Below, piece by piece: positions 1-6,384 of a stretch of DNA of 6,981 bases; the stretch's first letter is position 1, and each line of letters opens with the position of its first letter. The notes beneath the pieces are model-generated. The model had not been told where the DNA came from, did no database searches, and was given only the letters and a program-made list of their open reading frames with translations. This DNA comes from Candidatus Vogelbacteria bacterium (GTDB lineage: Bacteria > Patescibacteriota > Minisyncoccia > Phycocordibacterales > XYD1-FULL-46-19): the NCBI GenBank assembly GCA_026395035.1, contig JAPLZN010000073.1:1-6981 (forward strand), read 5' to 3'. The translations under genes and the position numbers were made by a program.

Positions 1-1103
1 AGCCTGATCGTATCCGCCAGATAAGCGGTGTTTTTCAGCAGTTCTTTAGGGTATTTCGGTTCTTCGAAAAAGAATTCCAAATCGCCATCGGCGAACATCT
101 GGCGGAGATCACCGAGGGTGTAGATCCGTTCAAGCAAAATCGGGACCAGTTGTTGCATTTTTTCCGGCGAATAATGCGGAAGTTTTTTTAGCTCGCTCAA
201 ATACGGTTCCGCTTGAGTTAAAAATTCTTCCGGCTTTAGTCGGCGCAAATATTCGCGATTCAGCCAGTTCAATTTTTCCTCATTAAAGATTGCCGCGCCT
301 TTCTGGACTTTTGCCAGATCAAACTTTTCGATCAGTTCTTCTTTTGACAGAAGCTCCTGGTCAGTACCCGGATTCCAGCCCAAAAGAGCCATATAGTTGA
401 GAATTGCTTGCGGTAAATAGCCTCGATCGCGGTATTCGGTCATGGCCAAAGCCCCCTTGCGCTTCGAAAGTTTGGTGCGGTCGGGCGCCAAAAGCAAGGG
501 TAAGTGTGCGTAATATGGGGTGGTCGCTCCGATCGCCTCCTGGATAAGGATCTGGCGCGGTGTGTTAGAAATGTGATCTTCTCCGCGAACAACATGCGTA
601 ATGCCCATTTCAAAATCGTCCACGACGACTGCCAGGTGGAAGATCGGCTCGTCGAGGCTTTTGGCAATGACAAAATCACCCAAGTCGGTGGTATCGGTTG
701 AAATATCTCCACGGACTAGATCGTGGAAGGTAACGATCTTATTCGGATTTTTGAAACGGATCACTTCGGTCCGATCGCCCTCTTTTTTAATTTCCTCTTT
801 AGAGATATAGGCTTTTCCGTCATCGATCAATTTTTGCAAATACTTTTTGTATATCTTCGAACGGGCGGATTGTTTCGGTACACTGTCCGTATTGTCGTAT
901 TCCAGTCCTAGCCAGTTCAGACTTTCCAAAATATTTTCCGCATATTCTTCTTTAGAGCGTTCGTGGTCGGTATCTTCGATTCGCAGGACAAATTTTCCTT
1001 CGTGCTGGCGGGCGTATAGATAGCTAAAAACGGCCGTACGATAGTTACCGGCATGTAATAGTCCGGTCGGACTGGGCGCAAATCGAGTGATTACAGAATT
1101 CAT
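1..1103 (-). CDS. gltX: Glutamyl-tRNA synthetase, 3' end cut by the window
   Basis: This is a cytoplasmic class I aminoacyl-tRNA synthetase that charges tRNA(Glu) with glutamate using ATP. The visible 367 residues start at ATG 1101-1103. Near the N terminus is RFAPSPTG (residues 7-14), followed by a HIGH-type signature, H17-A-G-N20. The core motif VVRGEDHISNTPRQ is present, and the KMSKS-type loop reads KLSKRKG from K211. The Rossmann core and stem-contact region are therefore complete; about 100 residues of the anticodon-binding region should lie beyond position 1. Odd point: the segment after residue 98 (AYISKEEIKKEGDRTEVIRF) is short and has no cysteines, whereas many bacterial GluRS carry a longer Cys-containing zinc insertion here. 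No Shine-Dalgarno is visible; an AT-rich repeat with a TATAAT lies just upstream. Whether it also charges tRNA(Gln) for the GatCAB route cannot be told from this window. Confidence 0.95.
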   Translation of the reverse strand, partial: MNSVITRFAPSPTGLLHAGNYRTAVFSYLYARQHEGKFVLRIEDTDHERSKEEYAENILESLNWLGLEYDNTDSVPKQSARSKIYKKYLQKLIDDGKAYISKEEIKKEGDRTEVIRFKNPNKIVTFHDLVRGDISTDTTDLGDFVIAKSLDEPIFHLAVVVDDFEMGITHVVRGEDHISNTPRQILIQEAIGATTPYYAHLPLLLAPDRTKLSKRKGALAMTEYRDRGYLPQAILNYMALLGWNPGTDQELLSKEELIEKFDLAKVQKGAAIFNEEKLNWLNREYLRRLKPEEFLTQAEPYLSELKKLPHYSPEKMQQLVPILLERIYTLGDLRQMFADGDLEFFFEEPKYPKELLKNTAYLADTIR

Positions 1104-1109
1104 AATGTA

Positions 1110-1138
1110 AAATTAAAAATTATAAATTAGAAATTAAA
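1110..1138. repeat. AT-rich interspersed repeat, solo copy between murG and gltX
   Basis: These 29 bases are identical, in the same orientation, to 6356-6384. They fill almost the whole 36-bp gap: the repeat ends 1 base before the murG stop codon (1140-1142) and begins 6 bases from the gltX ATG. Read on the minus strand it holds a TATAAT (plus positions 1119-1124), about 15 bases before the gltX ATG, so it could provide a -10 box. That role is inferred; no convincing -35 is seen. Confidence 0.8.
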
Positions 1139-1139
1139 C

Positions 1140-2237
1140 CTAAGCCGTTTTTGTATTCCGCCCGGCGGCCGGATTGGAGTATTTTTTGGCCGCTAAAGCC
1201 ATGTCGGCGCGCAGAGACTCGTTTTCCATCAGCCGGTTGATTTCCGACAAAAGCACCGACGGAGACAAGTTACTTTCCTCAATTACTATGGCTCCCCCGC
1301 CTCGGGCGTAGGTATAGGCATTAGTCATTTGGTCATGGCTGACGGATTCGGGAATAGGGATAATAATTGCCGGCAGGCCCCAGTTGGCAAATTCAAAAAT
1401 AGTCGAACCGGCGCGTGAGACGGCGAGTGAGGCCGCTCCGGCCGTCATGCGCAGAGCAGTGTCGCCCAGGAAATCGAATTGCCGATAGCGTTTGGACAGC
1501 TCGTTTCCCGCCAAAATTGTTTGGACGCGAGCGCGGCAATCCTCGAGATTGGCTTTGCCGACCTGATGGATGACCTGATACTTTTTTAAGACTTCCGGCA
1601 AAATGCTCAACAGAGTGTCGTTGATCTTGACCGAACCGAGTGAACCGCCGACCACGAAGATCATGGGGATATCCGGATCGAGGTCGAGAAACTCGAAAGC
1701 TCCGGTTTTGATTGGATTCAGAATTTCTCCTCTAATCGGATTGCCGGTGACGGCCGTTTTTTCCGCTTTAAAATATTTAACCGCCTCGGGATAGGACAGG
1801 GCGACTTTTTGGGCAAATTTGCCGGCCCAAACATTGACGCGGCCGGGGATGGAATCAGAATCATGAATGATCACCGGAATTCCCAATACCCGCGCGGCGA
1901 ACAAGGCCGGAAAGCTGGCAAAACCACCTTTGCCAAAAACGACATCGGGGTAGATAACGAACATCTTGGTTATGGCTGTCAATGCTCCCCAGGCGGTTTT
2001 AAACCAGTCGAGAAAGTTTAGAATCGACTTGTATTGACGATGTTTCCCGGCCGCGACCGGGACGAATTTGATCCCGTGTTCGAATAAAACTCTCGGATCA
2101 TACGGATCAGTCGACATATAATAAAGCTGGGGCATGACCAGCTTGCGTTCCAGGGCGACCGCTTTGATTTGTTCGGCAACGGCGATGATTGGGTAAAAAT
2201 GCCCGCCCGTCCCCCCACCGGTAAATAAAATTTTCAT
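1140..2237 (-). CDS. murG: UDP-GlcNAc:lipid I N-acetylglucosaminyltransferase
   Basis: MurG transfers GlcNAc from UDP-GlcNAc to lipid I on the inner face of the membrane, making lipid II. The 365-residue product has two Rossmann domains (GT-B fold, family GT28). The N-terminal lipid-acceptor domain shows GGGTGGH (7-13), GKGGFASFP (102-110) and HDSDSIPGRVN (125-135, aligning with the usual HEQN..PG..N). TGNPIR (164-169) marks the hinge. The C-terminal nucleotide-sugar domain shows GGSLGSVKIN (197-206), SRAGSTIFE (274-282, ending in the conserved Glu) and HDQMTNA (301-307). The start is ATG 2235-2237, the only one that retains the glycine-rich loop at the N terminus. No Shine-Dalgarno is seen; a TATAAT on the minus strand (2261-2266) lies 23 bases upstream with only a weak -35. 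The C-terminal tail is short for the family and ends 1 base from an AT-rich repeat. The position after ftsW matches the usual dcw order. Confidence 0.96.
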   Translation of the reverse strand: MKILFTGGGTGGHFYPIIAVAEQIKAVALERKLVMPQLYYMSTDPYDPRVLFEHGIKFVPVAAGKHRQYKSILNFLDWFKTAWGALTAITKMFVIYPDVVFGKGGFASFPALFAARVLGIPVIIHDSDSIPGRVNVWAGKFAQKVALSYPEAVKYFKAEKTAVTGNPIRGEILNPIKTGAFEFLDLDPDIPMIFVVGGSLGSVKINDTLLSILPEVLKKYQVIHQVGKANLEDCRARVQTILAGNELSKRYRQFDFLGDTALRMTAGAASLAVSRAGSTIFEFANWGLPAIIIPIPESVSHDQMTNAYTYARGGGAIVIEESNLSPSVLLSEINRLMENESLRADMALAAKKYSNPAAGRNTKTA

Positions 2238-2242
2238 GAAGT

Positions 2243-2490
2243 TAATATACGAATATACGAATTATACTAATCTACGAATGGCTACGAATGAATTAAATTC
2301 CAAATCTCAAGCACCAAATCTCAAACAATACTCAAATTTCAAATCCTAAAATCCAAACAAAGACGAATCCGTTTGTAATTTGAAGATTAGAGTTTGGAAT
2401 TTGTTTGTTATTTGAGGCTTGGTCATTGGTGCTTTTTAACTATTCGTAGCCATTCGTTTCATTCGCATAATTCGTATATTCGTATGTTTA
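2243..2490. repeat. Nested long inverted repeat filling the ftsW-murG gap
   Basis: This roughly 250-bp stretch has no gene and is organised around a centre near 2365. Outer arms: 2247-2265 is the exact reverse complement of 2467-2485 (19 bases), and 2274-2289 of 2442-2457 (16 bases). These arms repeat an ACGAAT word. Inner arms: 2291-2358 and 2371-2433 are imperfect inverted relatives built of CCAAAT/CTCAA-type words, including an 11-base direct repeat (2300-2310 and 2314-2324). A small central hairpin pairs CAAAC at 2354-2358 with GTTTG at 2371-2375. The right end includes the ftsW stop codon. No transposase gene or clear target duplication is visible. It could be a non-autonomous (MITE-like) element, a structured RNA spacer or a transcription-attenuating fold; the sequence alone does not decide. 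Confidence 0.85.
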
Positions 2491-3588
2491 TCTTGTTTGA
2501 TGCCTCGAGATGTTTAACACGATTCCGATTTCAATCATGGCGATGATTAGCGCTGAACCGCCGTGCGAAACGAAAGTTAAAGGCACGCCAGTGAGCGGGA
2601 TCAGCCCGAGCATGGAAGCAATATTGATAAAGGCTTGGGCTGCAATCAGTATAACAAGTCCGACGGCTAGTAGTCTACCGTATTGATCCGAAACTCTTGA
2701 GGCAATCCGCAATCCCCAAACGGTGAAAATGGCGAAACAGAGGATGAGGACCATACAGCCGAGCAAGCCGAACTCTTCAGCCATTACAGCAAAGATTGAG
2801 TCGCCGATCGCTTCCGGTAAATAATTGAATTTTTGAATGCTTTGCCCGAAACCGCGTCCGTATAGTCCGCCCGAACCGATGGCGATTAGTGACTGATTGA
2901 TCTGATATGAAGAACCAAGCATGTCTTGCGCGGGGTTAATAAATGTTTCCAGTCGGTGGCGGACATAGGGTTTCCAGGCGGCAAGAATTCCGATTGCCAA
3001 GACTGAAGCGAGGACTAGAATTAGGAGATGTTTGAGACGCGCGCCTGAGGCGAAGAGCATGGCGAGGGCGGTCACAAAGAGGACCATGAAAGTACCGGTA
3101 TCGGGTTCCTTGATCAGAATGATGGCCGGAATTCCCAAAATAGCGAGGAAGGGCAGAATCCCCCTCATAAAAGATGAGATATGGTCCTTTTCCGCCGCCA
3201 GCCAGTAGGCCGCATAGGCGACAAAGCCGAATTTCAAAAATTCCGATGGTTGAAAAGAGAGTGGTCCCCCGAGATCGATCCAGCGCTTGGCCCCGCCAGC
3301 TCCAAAACCGATCGAGGGCAGAAAAACGAGCAGATTGAGCAAGACGGAACCGAGGAAAATCCAGAAAGCAAACCGCCGATAATTTTTATAGGGAATATTG
3401 GCGGAAATAATGAGGGCAATCAGACCGACGAATAAGATCAGAAATTGTTTGCCGGCCACCAGACTGAAATCGGCGGCATCGTTACGCGAGAGCAAGCTTT
3501 GCGAGGCGGAAAAAAAGATTACATAACCAAGCGTCAAAATTATGACGACAATCAGAAAGAAAAATTTGTCCGCCCGAGGCTTGACCAT
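2488..3588 (-). CDS. ftsW: SEDS-family peptidoglycan polymerase FtsW
   Basis: This is an integral membrane glycosyltransferase that polymerises lipid II into glycan strands, normally at the septum with a class B PBP. The 366 residues form about ten hydrophobic segments. SEDS signatures in order are GGAKRWIDLGG (98-108) followed by QPSEFLK (113-119), EPDTGT (161-166), SYQINQSLIAIGSGGLYGRG (227-246), the extracellular YLPEAIGDSIFAV block (256-268) and GLIPLTGVPLTFVSHGGSAL (328-347). D263 matches the catalytic Asp of RodA/FtsW by its place in the GDSIFAV motif. RodA is the main alternative, since the last motif (PLTGVPL) is intermediate, but the mraY-ftsW-murG context favours FtsW. The ATG at 3586-3588 directly abuts an AT-rich repeat and no Shine-Dalgarno is seen. 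murD, often between mraY and ftsW, is absent. Confidence 0.9.
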   Translation of the reverse strand: MVKPRADKFFFLIVVIILTLGYVIFFSASQSLLSRNDAADFSLVAGKQFLILFVGLIALIISANIPYKNYRRFAFWIFLGSVLLNLLVFLPSIGFGAGGAKRWIDLGGPLSFQPSEFLKFGFVAYAAYWLAAEKDHISSFMRGILPFLAILGIPAIILIKEPDTGTFMVLFVTALAMLFASGARLKHLLILVLASVLAIGILAAWKPYVRHRLETFINPAQDMLGSSYQINQSLIAIGSGGLYGRGFGQSIQKFNYLPEAIGDSIFAVMAEEFGLLGCMVLILCFAIFTVWGLRIASRVSDQYGRLLAVGLVILIAAQAFINIASMLGLIPLTGVPLTFVSHGGSALIIAMIEIGIVLNISRHQTR

Positions 3589-3680
3589 TAATTAGAAATT
3601 AAAAATTATAAATTAAAAATGAAATGCGGGTTTAGTAGTAAGATCCAATTTCTAATTTATAATTTCTAATTATTAATTAC
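3589..3680. repeat. Inverted pair of AT-rich repeats between mraY and ftsW
   Basis: One copy (3589-3620) matches the reverse complement of 6738-6769 at 31 of 32 positions. A second, shortened copy (3648-3680) lies in the opposite orientation and lacks about 7 internal bases. The two arms flank 27 bases (3621-3647) that contain no gene. Read on the minus strand, the copy next to ftsW carries TATAAT (plus 3605-3610), about 16 bases from the ATG. The arrangement mirrors the repeat pair around the four-helix-bundle gene at 6380-6739. Confidence 0.8.
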
Positions 3681-3723
3681 GGCATGGTACTTGCGCTTAT
3701 CCAATAAGCGCAAGTAACATGCC
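3681..3723 (-). other. Long stem-loop covering the mraY stop codon
   Basis: Arms 3681-3700 and 3704-3723 pair at 19 of 20 positions around a 3-base loop (3701-3703); the only mismatch is 3687 with 3717. The inner 13 base pairs are perfect. The structure encodes the last MraY residues and its TAA (3697-3699). It is strong enough to stall or end transcription or to protect an mRNA 3' end. On the minus strand it is followed by GTAATTAATAATTAG rather than a T run, so it is not a canonical intrinsic terminator. Confidence 0.85.
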
Positions 3724-4737
3724 GATGATGGCCATGACGATACCAATGACCCAATAGCGCATGACAACTTTATGGGCGGGCCAGCCCAGGGCTTCAAAGT
3801 GATGATGCAGAGGCGCGACCAGAAAAACTTTCTTGCCTCGGAATTTTTTCGAGGTCAGTTGGATAACATTGGACAATGAGGTGATGAACAGCGGAAAAGC
3901 GATGATTGGCAATAAAAGGACGGTATCGGTCAGGAACGCCAATACGGTGAGGGTGGTCGTGAGCCCTAAAATGCCCGTTTCGGACATGTAAAAACGGGCG
4001 GGCGGGATATTGAACCAGAGGAAGGCTAAAATGCCGCCAACGACCACGGTGCAGAAGGCAGCCAAATCGATGCGACCCTGGAAATAGGAAATACCGGCAT
4101 AGGCGGAAAAAATGATCGCCATTACTCCCCCGGACAGCCCGTCCAGTCCGTCGATAACGCCGCTTGAAAACAACGAGATCATAACGAGAATAAAAAATGG
4201 AATAAACAATAAACCGAGGGCGAGTGGACCGTAAAAGGGCAAGTGAATGGCGGTCATTCCCAATCGACTATAAAACCAAAAACCGCCGATCAGACCAATG
4301 ATGAGAACGACGAGTAAACGCTTCCAAAACGCCAGCCCGGATTTACTGTCCCCTGTCCCGGAAATTTGCAGCAGGTCGTCAATCAGGCCGACAATGGATC
4401 CGGCCAACAAGGTGAAGAGGGGCAACCAGGTTTGACCGCGGGACAGGAAATCCAGTTTTTCAAAAAATTGGTCACCGGGAAAGATAATCGACAAAAGGCG
4501 GATCAGACCAATAGTACACAGGACGCTGACCCAGATGACCACTCCGCCCATGCGCGGGGTGCCCACTTCCTTCTCGCAGTGGAGCGAATTGAAAATCGGT
4601 GTGCCGTCGCCCTTACCGGGTTTCTTTTTCCAACACCGGTTTCGATAGAGAAAATCCGTCAGGAAAGGCGTCAAAGCCAGCCCCATGAAGAAGGCAATAG
4701 CAGAGGGGGCGAACACCTTTAAGACATTCAAGTACAT
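3697..4737 (-). CDS. mraY: Phospho-N-acetylmuramoyl-pentapeptide transferase
   Basis: MraY is the membrane enzyme that joins UDP-MurNAc-pentapeptide to undecaprenyl phosphate, giving lipid I and UMP. The 346 residues (family usual 320-360) form about ten hydrophobic segments. Family motifs: KEVGTPRMGG (residues 56-65), the magnesium-binding pair D120-D121 in GLIDD, IDGLDGLSGG with D196 and D199, and the MraY-specific APLHHHFEALGW with H311-H313. That HHH motif separates MraY from WecA-type relatives. Odd points: the block usually read as FMGDTGSL is FYMSETGIL here, so E253 stands where the third catalytic Asp is expected; and the usual NAVNLTDGLDG lacks its asparagine (SSGVIDGLDG). Both may be lineage-typical. 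The start is ATG 4735-4737, 7 bases after a TATAAT box, so the message may be leaderless. The 3' end lies inside a long hairpin. Confidence 0.95.
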   Translation of the reverse strand: MYLNVLKVFAPSAIAFFMGLALTPFLTDFLYRNRCWKKKPGKGDGTPIFNSLHCEKEVGTPRMGGVVIWVSVLCTIGLIRLLSIIFPGDQFFEKLDFLSRGQTWLPLFTLLAGSIVGLIDDLLQISGTGDSKSGLAFWKRLLVVLIIGLIGGFWFYSRLGMTAIHLPFYGPLALGLLFIPFFILVMISLFSSGVIDGLDGLSGGVMAIIFSAYAGISYFQGRIDLAAFCTVVVGGILAFLWFNIPPARFYMSETGILGLTTTLTVLAFLTDTVLLLPIIAFPLFITSLSNVIQLTSKKFRGKKVFLVAPLHHHFEALGWPAHKVVMRYWVIGIVMAIIGMLLALIG

Positions 4738-4738
4738 T

Positions 4739-4774
4739 GGAAAAATTATACCAAATAATGGCCATTTAGGCCAA
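4739..4774 (-). promoter_or_regulatory. Candidate extended -10 promoter of mraY
   Basis: On the minus strand the gap reads TTGGCC (plus 4769-4774; 4 of 6 matches to TTGACA), an 18-base spacer, then TATAAT (plus 4745-4750) preceded by TGG, a perfect extended -10 (TGNTATAAT). Only 7 bases separate the -10 from the mraY ATG, so transcription would start at or next to the ATG. A perfect 5-bp inverted repeat with a 5-base loop (4759-4773) overlaps the -35 and spacer and could be an operator. This gap is the only one over 30 bp without the AT-rich or nested repeats. Confidence 0.65.
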
Positions 4775-4798
4775 ATTTAAAGCCCAGACCGGGTTTCT

Positions 4799-5794
4799 CT
4801 ATTGGTTGGTTAGGTCTCTCTTTGCCTCGGTGATCAGCTTTTCGACATCAGTAAAACGGCCCTGGGCGGTCGAGCCGAGCACGACAATGACTAGCGGATG
4901 ACCCGGGACCGGTTCTACCGCTAAAGCCAGACTGCCGCCGGCCAGATCGGTCAGGCCGGTTTTGGAAGCCAGGATATTTGGCACCTTGGCGACCAAGAGA
5001 TCGGTGTTGAACGCTTGATGAGGCTGACGGTCGAGCGAGTAAACGGTCAATTGATTACGGGTGGTGGCGGCGAGTAAGGTCGGATCGGTATTTATGATAT
5101 GAGTGAACAAACGGGCCAAATCATAGGCAGTGCTGTAGGAACCGCTGATTTGACTGTCATACAGATCGAGCCCGGTCTCGTTTCGGAATTTGGTGTTTTC
5201 CAGACCGATCTCTGTCGCGACCTGATTCATTTCATCTATAAAATCCCGGCCGGTATTTTCGGTCATGGTCCGGGCGATCGCTTGCGCTCCCCCGTTCGAC
5301 GACGATACTAGGGTAAAATTAGACAGATCGGACAGTCGCCAGCGCTCACCGGCGACGAGACCAGCCGAACTTTCCAGTTGAGCATCAGCCGCGGAAATTG
5401 TTACCTCCGTTTCGGGCGTCAGAGCCAGCGAGGCAGCATAGGCGGTCATGACTTTAGTGATGGAGGCGATTGGTCGTTTTTGCTGTTCTCTCAAGCGAAA
5501 GAGAGTCTGGCCGGTTGTCAGGTCGTAAACAATCGCCGACCCGGCGGTGAGGCGTAAATTTTCGAATGGACGACTGGAAACCTTAATCGGTGTTTCGATT
5601 GTCGTCGACTCGTCGGGGGTGGACGAAGAAACAACCGGGGCAGTCGTCGTTGGCGACGGGACGACGACGGTCGGAGTGAAGACAGGATTTTTTTGAGGAA
5701 AGGCGGCACCGACCAAAAAGTAGGCGATAACGATCGCCATGGCCAGCTGGATAGACAGGTAAATTACTTTATCTTTGGTCGCCCTAGGCATCAT
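4799..5794 (-). CDS. Serine-type D-Ala-D-Ala carboxypeptidase (peptidase S11)
   Basis: This is a low-molecular-weight penicillin-binding protein of the DacA/DacF type that removes the terminal D-Ala from pentapeptides outside the membrane, limiting cross-linking. All three active-site motifs are present: S111-I-T-K114, S165-S-N167 and K278-T-G280. A basic N terminus and one hydrophobic segment (about residues 10-32) are followed by a Pro/Thr/Ser-rich linker (about 33-80) and the catalytic domain to residue 331. There is no C-terminal PBP5-like domain or amphipathic anchor, so it is probably tethered by its N terminus. I chose the ATG at 5792-5794 (331 residues, 11-base overlap with scpB; the adjacent ATG at 5789-5791 is equally possible). 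The open frame extends to a TTG at 5840-5842, but that adds 16 polar residues and a 59-base overlap. The overlap with scpB suggests cotranscription and coupled translation. Confidence 0.93.
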   Translation of the reverse strand: MMPRATKDKVIYLSIQLAMAIVIAYFLVGAAFPQKNPVFTPTVVVPSPTTTAPVVSSSTPDESTTIETPIKVSSRPFENLRLTAGSAIVYDLTTGQTLFRLREQQKRPIASITKVMTAYAASLALTPETEVTISAADAQLESSAGLVAGERWRLSDLSNFTLVSSSNGGAQAIARTMTENTGRDFIDEMNQVATEIGLENTKFRNETGLDLYDSQISGSYSTAYDLARLFTHIINTDPTLLAATTRNQLTVYSLDRQPHQAFNTDLLVAKVPNILASKTGLTDLAGGSLALAVEPVPGHPLVIVVLGSTAQGRFTDVEKLITEAKRDLTNQ

Positions 5795-6344
5795 TTTTAT
5801 TATCGTTATTTTCTTCCGTTGCTTGTTCGACGAAGTTTTCAATCTTGTCTTTCAGTGATTCGTATTCCGGCAAGTCCGCAATTTTTGCTACACCCAAATG
5901 CGTCAGCAGATCAAAAGTCGGTTTATACAAATAACTGCGGGAATCGGCTGGATTGGAAACACGATCAACTAATCCGCGGACGAGTAGGCTGCGTAAGATG
6001 AAGCTGGAATTTACGCCCCGAATATAGTCAATATCGGGCCGGGAAATCGGTCCGCGATAGAGAATGACGGATAAGGTTTCCAGTGCCGCCTTCCCCAGGT
6101 CGTGCGATAATTCGTCTTTCTGGATCTTTTCAATGAGCTCGCTCGCTTCCCCGGCGGTACCCAGCATTGTTTCATCTCCGTTTCTGACCAAGATCAAACC
6201 GCGCCCAGCTAGTTTTGTTTCTAAAATGGCGAGAGCTTCTTCAATAGTGTCCGTTTTAACGCCGGTCATTTCTGCCAGTCGTTTAAGCGAGACCGGTTCG
6301 GCCTTAAAGAATAAGATGGCTTCAAGTTGAGAATCGAGGGTCAT
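5784..6344 (-). CDS. scpB: Segregation and condensation protein B
   Basis: ScpB dimers bind the kleisin ScpA and, with SMC, form the condensin-like complex that compacts and segregates the nucleoid. The 186-residue product fits the tandem winged-helix fold: helix-rich first domain from SQLEAILFFKAEPVSLKRLA (5-24), then the hallmark ALETLSVILYRGPISRPDID (87-106) with YIRGVNSS (107-114), and the family-typical FDLLTHLGVAKIADLPE (144-160). The acidic and Asn-rich tail (about 173-186) is probably disordered. Start ATG 6342-6344; no Shine-Dalgarno. scpA lies upstream but is separated by the four-helix-bundle gene, although the two genes are usually adjacent. The 3' end overlaps the carboxypeptidase gene; in Bacillus scpA-scpB also lie near dacB, so the linkage has precedent. 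Confidence 0.95.
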   Translation of the reverse strand: MTLDSQLEAILFFKAEPVSLKRLAEMTGVKTDTIEEALAILETKLAGRGLILVRNGDETMLGTAGEASELIEKIQKDELSHDLGKAALETLSVILYRGPISRPDIDYIRGVNSSFILRSLLVRGLVDRVSNPADSRSYLYKPTFDLLTHLGVAKIADLPEYESLKDKIENFVEQATEENNDNKNDA

Positions 6345-6350
6345 TAATTG

Positions 6351-6356
6351 ATTATA
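6351..6356 (-). promoter_or_regulatory. Candidate -10 box of scpB
   Basis: On the minus strand this is a perfect TATAAT, 6 bases before the scpB ATG. The best -35 inside the flanking repeat matches only 3 of 6 positions. If real, the scpB transcript would be leaderless like that proposed for mraY. A second TATAAT lies in the repeat at 6365-6370. In such AT-rich DNA a chance match is quite possible. Confidence 0.3.
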
Positions 6357-6384
6357 AATTAAAAATTATAAATTAGAAATTAAA
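6356..6384. repeat. AT-rich repeat, left arm of the four-helix-bundle unit
   Basis: The 29 bases are identical to 1110-1138. The first 25 (6356-6380) are the perfect reverse complement of 6738-6762 on the other side of the four-helix-bundle gene. The stop codon of that gene (6380-6382) lies inside the repeat. Confidence 0.9.

Noticed and set aside
2243..2490. CRISPR array
   Set aside because: The repeated words are inverted and irregularly spaced, without uniform repeats or spacers, and no cas genes are present.
4366..4722. 118-codon open frame on the plus strand, and other plus-strand frames such as 3181-3435 and 5693-6001
   Set aside because: They lie antisense to well-supported genes (mraY, ftsW, carboxypeptidase/scpB), have no recognisable domain, and are explained by the codon pattern of the opposite strand.
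4774..4799. Possible terminator after the carboxypeptidase gene (AGCCCAGACCGGGTTT at 4781-4796)
   Set aside because: The stem is only three G-C pairs plus a few A-T pairs with a bulge, and there is no clean T run.
5795..5842. Upstream TTG start for the carboxypeptidase
   Set aside because: It would add 16 polar residues before the basic and hydrophobic N terminus and overlap scpB by 59 bases; tandem ATGs at 5789-5794 give a better signal-anchor start.
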